From the NCBI GenBank assembly GCA_017308255.1, contig JAFKFN010000007.1:96241-160240 (forward strand): a stretch of 64,000 nt of DNA, in the 5' to 3' direction. This document shows positions 60,914 to 64,000 of this stretch, piece after piece; positions within the stretch are counted from its first letter, which is position 1, and each line of letters opens with the position of its first letter. The translations under genes were made by a program, and so were the position numbers. This stretch comes from Altererythrobacter sp. Lineage in GTDB: Bacteria > Pseudomonadota > Alphaproteobacteria > Sphingomonadales > Sphingomonadaceae. The notes below the pieces were generated by a model, which did no database searches, was not told the DNA's origin, and was given only the letters and a program-made list of their open reading frames with translations.

Positions 60914-61825
60914 ATGGCCGCCCTCACCGAACAGCCTCTCCTCATGGAAGGCACCCCCTGGCCCGACTACGGGCTGGTGGACAGCGGCCACGGCCGCAAG
61001 CTCGAACGCTACGGCCCCTATCGCTTCATCCGCCCGGAACCGCAGGCCCTGTGGACCCCGCGCCTCGCCGATTGGGATGCGGATGGCGAATTCGTCCCCG
61101 GCTCGGACGAGGATGGCGGCGGCCGCTGGCATTTCGCCCGCCCGGTGCCGAGCGAAGGCTGGCCGCTGAGCTGGAACGAAGTCCGCTTCACCGCCCAATG
61201 CACCCCCTTCCGCCATCTCGGCTTCTTCCCCGATATGGCCCCCGTATGGGACTGGATGCGGGAACAACTGGACAGCCCCCACCCCAACCCCTCCCCTGAA
61301 GGGGAGGGGCCAAGTACCCTCAACCTGTTCGGCTACACCGGTGTCGGCACCCTGGCGCTGAGCGCCCGCGGCGCCGTCACCCATGTCGATGCCAGCAAGA
61401 AATCCGTCGCCCAGGCGCGCGAGAACGCCGCGCTTTCCGGCATGGAAGGCCGCCCGGTGCGCTGGCTGGTGGACGATGCCGCCAAGTTCGCCGCGCGCGA
61501 GGTGCGGCGGGGCAAGCGCTATGACGGGATCATCCTCGATCCACCCAAGTTCGGGCGCGGGCCGAACGGCGAGACCTGGCGGCTGGAGGAAGGCCTGCCG
61601 CCGCTGATCGCCGATTGCCGCCGCTTGCTCGATGCGGACAGCAGCTTCCTGTTCCTCACCGTCTATGCCGTGCGGATGAGCAGCGTGGCGCTGGCCGGGC
61701 TTCTCGCCGAACATTTCGCCGGCCTGCCCGGCACGATCGAGCACGGCGATCTCGCCATGCGCGAGGAAGGGGAAGGCGGACGCCTGCTCCCCACCGCGAT
61801 CTTCGCCCGCTGGTCCAATTCCTGA
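60914..61825 (+). CDS. Class I SAM-dependent rRNA methyltransferase (RlmI-like) with an in-frame repeat insertion
   Basis: A 303-residue protein of the RlmI/RlmK group that methylates a cytosine or guanosine in 23S rRNA. The methyltransferase core has LNLFGYTGVGTLALSARGAV (motif I), THVDASKKSVAQARENAALSG, DPPKFGRGPNGETWRLEEGL (motif IV, DPPKFGRG) and FLFLTVYAVRMSS. Residues 121-134 (SPHPNPSPEGEGPS) are encoded by a dispersed palindrome inserted in frame just before motif I; the flanking WMREQL and TLNLFGYTG would join naturally without them. Whether the enzyme is active with the insertion is unknown. Confidence 0.85.
   Translation: MAALTEQPLLMEGTPWPDYGLVDSGHGRKLERYGPYRFIRPEPQALWTPRLADWDADGEFVPGSDEDGGGRWHFARPVPSEGWPLSWNEVRFTAQCTPFRHLGFFPDMAPVWDWMREQLDSPHPNPSPEGEGPSTLNLFGYTGVGTLALSARGAVTHVDASKKSVAQARENAALSGMEGRPVRWLVDDAAKFAAREVRRGKRYDGIILDPPKFGRGPNGETWRLEEGLPPLIADCRRLLDADSSFLFLTVYAVRMSSVALAGLLAEHFAGLPGTIEHGDLAMREEGEGGRLLPTAIFARWSNS
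61274..61315 (+). repeat. Dispersed palindrome inserted in frame in the methyltransferase gene
   Basis: CCCCTCCCC (61288-61296), TGAA loop, GGGGAGGGG (61301-61309): a perfect 9-bp stem. The surrounding 61275-61310 matches 1186-1221 between ferB and ferA closely. It is 42 bases (14 codons), keeps the frame and encodes SPHPNPSPEGEGPS, a peptide known to arise when this family of intergenic palindromes is translated. Confidence 0.82.
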
Positions 61826-61856
61826 CTTCCCCAAGGTAACTTTCCTTTGAAACCCC

Positions 61857-61968
61857 ATTCGTCATTGCGAGCGTAGCGAAGCAATCCAGGGCGTATGGCA
61901 CCGCCGCAGTGGATTGGTTGGCTTTGGCCAGCTTCGCTTCCGCTGTGCTCGCAATGACGAACTGAGAG
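61857..61968. repeat. CGTCATTGCGAGCG-type repeat, variant with a longer centre
   Basis: Left arm from ATTCGTCATTGCGAGCG at 61857, right arm ending GCTGTGCTCGCAATGACGA near 61968. The centre includes TTGGCTTTGGCCAGCTTCGC, shared with the copy at 4403, so at least two sub-types of the family exist here. Confidence 0.75.
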
Positions 61969-62026
61969 ATACGGTAGCGGGGCACCGCGCTATCCGCCTC
62001 CCGCTTCCGAAGCTAAAGGGCGCGCG

Positions 62027-62395
62027 ATGACTGATTCGCTCCTCCTGGAACTCGCCGATTTCGAACACCTGGTGCACACCGGGATCTACTCGGAAGAGAC
62101 CGGCCGGCCCCAGCCGCTGCGCTTTACCTTGCAGGTGCGGCTGACGCCGATCCCCCGCTTCGATGCGGAAACCCCGCTCGACGCCAGCAAGAACTACATG
62201 GACCTGAAGTTCGCCTGCTCCGAAGCGCTGGGCGATACGCATTTCAAGCTGATCGAGGCCGTCGCCGATCACGTGTGCGAAACGCTGTTCCTGCAGGACG
62301 AGCGCATCGAGGCGGTCACGGTGAAGATCGTCAAGCTGGCGCTGAGCGAGGCGGACGAGAAGATCGGCATCACGCTGCACCGCGAGCGGCGCTGA
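62027..62395 (+). CDS. folB: Dihydroneopterin aldolase
   Basis: A 122-residue tunnel-fold enzyme of folate synthesis that cleaves dihydroneopterin to 6-hydroxymethyl-dihydropterin and glycolaldehyde. FEHLVHTGIYSEET at the start, SKNYMDL, the conserved glutamate in IEAVADHVCETLF and VKIVKLALSEADEKIG match the family. Its TGA overlaps the next ATG (TGATG). Confidence 0.9.
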   Translation: MTDSLLLELADFEHLVHTGIYSEETGRPQPLRFTLQVRLTPIPRFDAETPLDASKNYMDLKFACSEALGDTHFKLIEAVADHVCETLFLQDERIEAVTVKIVKLALSEADEKIGITLHRERR

Positions 62396-62718
62396 TGGCG
62401 GTCCTTCGCGTCGGACCCTTGCCGGAAGGCGCGGTGGAGGCTGCGTCACGCTTTCACGCCGATCTGCTGCCCCAGGCGCTCGCGCTTCTCCCCGATCCTC
62501 CCCATCCCGGGGAAGCGCTGACTCTCATCTTCCCTTCCGCGCCTCACGATCATCGCGCCTGGCGCCTCGCCGTGCTGGAGGATCTGGCGCGCGCCGCGGC
62601 GCCGGTGCGGGTCAACGGCGTGGTCGGTGACGATGAAGCCGCCATCGCCGAAGCCCTCGCCTTCCTCGAAGCCGCGCCCGGCGTCACCGGCCAGCTGCTC
62701 GCCGTCGGGCCGGCATGA
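62395..62718 (+). CDS. Small Rossmann-like protein coupled to folB
   Basis: A 107-residue protein (MAVLRVGPLPEGAVEAASRF on) with alternating beta and alpha segments (EALTLIFPSAPHDHRAWRLAV, VNGVVGDDEAAIAEALAFLE) like the NAD-binding half of short-chain dehydrogenases, but too short to be one and without a Gly-rich loop or a Tyr-x-x-x-Lys. I know of no experimental role. Coupled to folB, so a link to pterin or folate metabolism is possible. Confidence 0.65.
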   Translation: MAVLRVGPLPEGAVEAASRFHADLLPQALALLPDPPHPGEALTLIFPSAPHDHRAWRLAVLEDLARAAAPVRVNGVVGDDEAAIAEALAFLEAAPGVTGQLLAVGPA

Positions 62719-62935
62719 GGCGCGCTTTCCTACCCGCTGCCGATCTGCTCTCAGCAGGCATGGCCTCCGTTCATCCTCGTACGCAAGGTGACGCTTTTCG
62801 CCGCAAGGTGACACTTTCGGGTTTTGCCCTTGGACACTGTCACACGTGTCAACACCCCCGACGCGAAACGGGGCGAATCGGCGCGCAAGAGCGAATGGGT
62901 TTGAACTTGGCGCCCGCGCGGACCACAATAGGGGT
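62719..62935. promoter_or_regulatory. Upstream region of moaA with direct repeats and a possible leaderless promoter
   Basis: CGCAAGGTGAC occurs at 62782-62792 and 62802-62812, a 20-base period. GACAC...GTGTC lies near 62834-62851. TTGAAC (62901-62906) and CACAAT (62924-62929), 17 apart, would start transcription near the moaA ATG at 62936. The only Shine-Dalgarno-like run, AGGGG, is 1 base before the ATG, too close to work. Confidence 0.45.
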
Positions 62936-63937
62936 ATGAGCTGCTCCGCTCCCCTCGTCGATGCGTTCAACCGGCGCATCAGCTACCTGCGCCTGTCGGT
63001 CACAGACCGCTGCGATTTGCGCTGCGCCTATTGCATGCCTGAAAAGATGCAGTTCCTGCCGCGCAAGGAAGTGCTCAGCCTGGAAGAGCTGCACAAGCTG
63101 GCGCTGGCTTTCATCGATCGGGGCATCACCAAGATCAGGCTCACCGGGGGGGAGCCGCTGGTGCGGCGTGACGTGATCGAGCTGATCCGGGCGCTCGGCC
63201 GCAAGCTGGGAGAAGGCCTGGCCGAACTGACGCTCACCACCAATGGCACCCGGCTGGCGGATTTCGCCGATGATCTGGCCGCGGCCGGGGTGAAGCGGAT
63301 AAACGTCTCGCTCGATACGATGGATGCCGCCTTGTTCCAGAAGCTCAGCCGCCGCGATCGGCTGAGCCAGGTGCTGCAAGGCATCGCCGCCGCGCGCGAG
63401 GCGGGGCTGGAAGTCAAGCTCAACACCGTGGCCCTGAAAGCCCTTAACGAGGCGGAGATCCCCGCGCTGGTGGAATGGGCGCACGCCCATGGCCACGCGC
63501 TCACGCTGATCGAAGTCATGCCGCTGGGCGAGGTGGAGGGGGAACGGGTCGATCATTACCTTCCGCTGCCGGCCGTGCGCGAGGCGCTGGAAAAGCGCTG
63601 GACGCTGACGGAAAGCGATCATCGCTCGGGCGGCCCGGCGCGCTATGTCGACGTGGCGGAAACCGGCGGCCGGATCGGCTTCATCACCCCGCTCACCAAC
63701 AATTTCTGCGCCTCGTGCAACCGCATCCGGGTGACGGCCACCGGCCAGCTCTATGCCTGCCTCGGCGGTGCCGAGAAGGTGGACTTGCGCGCCGCGCTGC
63801 GCTCCGAAACGCCCGACGCCAATCTCGCCGTGGCGCTGGATGAAGCGATGCGGATCAAGCCGGAAAAGCACCACTTCCGCATCGGCCGCGGGCTGGAGCC
63901 GGCACAGCCGCGCCATATGTCGCTCACGGGCGGCTGA
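62936..63937 (+). CDS. moaA: GTP 3',8-cyclase MoaA
   Basis: A 333-residue radical SAM enzyme that starts molybdopterin synthesis from GTP. The SAM cluster cysteines are in DRCDLRCAYC (Cys26, Cys30, Cys33) and the second cluster in NNFCASCNRIRVTATGQLYAC (Cys258, Cys261, Cys275), read in parts. TGGEPLVRRD and the C-terminal double glycine (SLTGG), which is needed for activity, are present. The ATG at 62936 is chosen; an earlier in-frame ATG at 62846 gives a non-conserved extension. Confidence 0.95.
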   Translation: MSCSAPLVDAFNRRISYLRLSVTDRCDLRCAYCMPEKMQFLPRKEVLSLEELHKLALAFIDRGITKIRLTGGEPLVRRDVIELIRALGRKLGEGLAELTLTTNGTRLADFADDLAAAGVKRINVSLDTMDAALFQKLSRRDRLSQVLQGIAAAREAGLEVKLNTVALKALNEAEIPALVEWAHAHGHALTLIEVMPLGEVEGERVDHYLPLPAVREALEKRWTLTESDHRSGGPARYVDVAETGGRIGFITPLTNNFCASCNRIRVTATGQLYACLGGAEKVDLRAALRSETPDANLAVALDEAMRIKPEKHHFRIGRGLEPAQPRHMSLTGG

Positions 63938-63949
63938 TACCCGATGTCT

Positions 63950-64000
63950 CGTCATTGCGAGGAGCGGAGCGACGAAGCCATCCAGGGCGTAGCGCAAGCT
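63950..64000. repeat. CGTCATTGCGAGGAG-type repeat variant at the window edge
   Basis: TCGTCATTGCGAGGAGCGGA followed by GCGACGAAGCCATCCAGGGC is a variant left arm of the family at 15244; the right arm would lie beyond base 64000. Confidence 0.6.

Overview
The window is a GC-rich chromosomal segment of an alphaproteobacterium, almost certainly a member of the Sphingomonadales (a Novosphingobium, Sphingobium or Sphingomonas relative). The evidence is the ferC-ferB-ferA ferulate cluster with an ADP-forming type feruloyl-CoA synthetase, the PEP-CTERM protein with a PEPxxWAxM tail, the aa3 oxidase cluster followed by surf1 and thrC, the hemC-hemD-mitofilin order, and alphaproteobacterial promoter elements (a sigma-EcfG type promoter and GTTC-N7-GTTC boxes). 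Most of the window is core metabolism. The accessory material is limited to a toxin-antitoxin locus, a small regulator island and several families of dispersed palindromic repeats.

Layout. 1-4.4 kb: the 5' end of a MarR regulator (ferC) diverges from ferB and ferA, which convert ferulate to feruloyl-CoA and then vanillin plus acetyl-CoA; a secreted esterase-like protein follows. 4.5-8.9 kb (minus strand): a serine hydrolase, glutaryl-CoA dehydrogenase, a single-domain response regulator, a helix-hairpin-helix membrane protein with a tiny membrane ORF in front of it, and an OmpA-domain protein. 8.9-15.1 kb: a minus-strand chain tsaD-gpsA-flippase diverges from hemC-hemD-mitofilin. 15.4-19.3 kb: a UbiH-family hydroxylase diverges from dsbD, and a lipoprotein gene overlaps the end of dsbD. 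19.4-20.1 kb: a higB-higA toxin-antitoxin pair followed by a 51-residue CxxC protein too short to be found by most ORF callers. 20.2-26.5 kb: uvrB, an alpha/beta hydrolase, the Anbu proteasome-like peptidase, a FixJ-like regulator with a degenerate receiver domain behind a sigma-EcfG promoter, an extensin-like lipoprotein and a PEP-CTERM protein.

26.7-34.9 kb: serC (with a structured leader), serA, hisZ, a small membrane protein, purA, a methyltransferase and a winged-helix regulator preceded by a perfect GTTC-N7-GTTC box. 34.9-38.8 kb: a translationally coupled otsB-GH15-otsA trehalose operon. 39.0-45.1 kb: tRNA-Val(TAC), a Gly/Met-rich membrane protein, a Tat lipoprotein of the intradiol-dioxygenase fold coupled to a TlpA thioredoxin, then argH-small lipoprotein-lysA-siroheme synthase N-terminal module. 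45.3-50.7 kb (minus strand): pyrE-pdxJ-acpS-lepB-AI-2E transporter-DUF3089-ruvX. 50.9-57.1 kb: the cytochrome c oxidase cluster ctaC-ctaD-ctaB-coxF-like-ctaG-ctaE-surf1. 57.2-59.2 kb: a small membrane ORF and two ArsR/SRPBCC modules facing each other. 59.2-64 kb: thrC, an rRNA methyltransferase carrying a palindromic repeat inside its reading frame, folB with a coupled small protein, and moaA.

The strongest unusual signals are: (i) a dispersed intergenic palindrome inserted in frame in the methyltransferase at 60914-61825; (ii) the pseudo-receiver regulator under a general-stress promoter; (iii) the two ArsR genes whose operators overlap their start codons and whose mRNAs look leaderless; (iv) a recurrent TTGA fusion of stop codon and TTG start at three gene junctions; (v) the third gene of the higBA operon; and (vi) a siroheme synthase that keeps only the first part of its methyltransferase domain. 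I did not find a clearly new defence, secretion or biosynthetic system. All calls come from reading the sequence; no database search was run.
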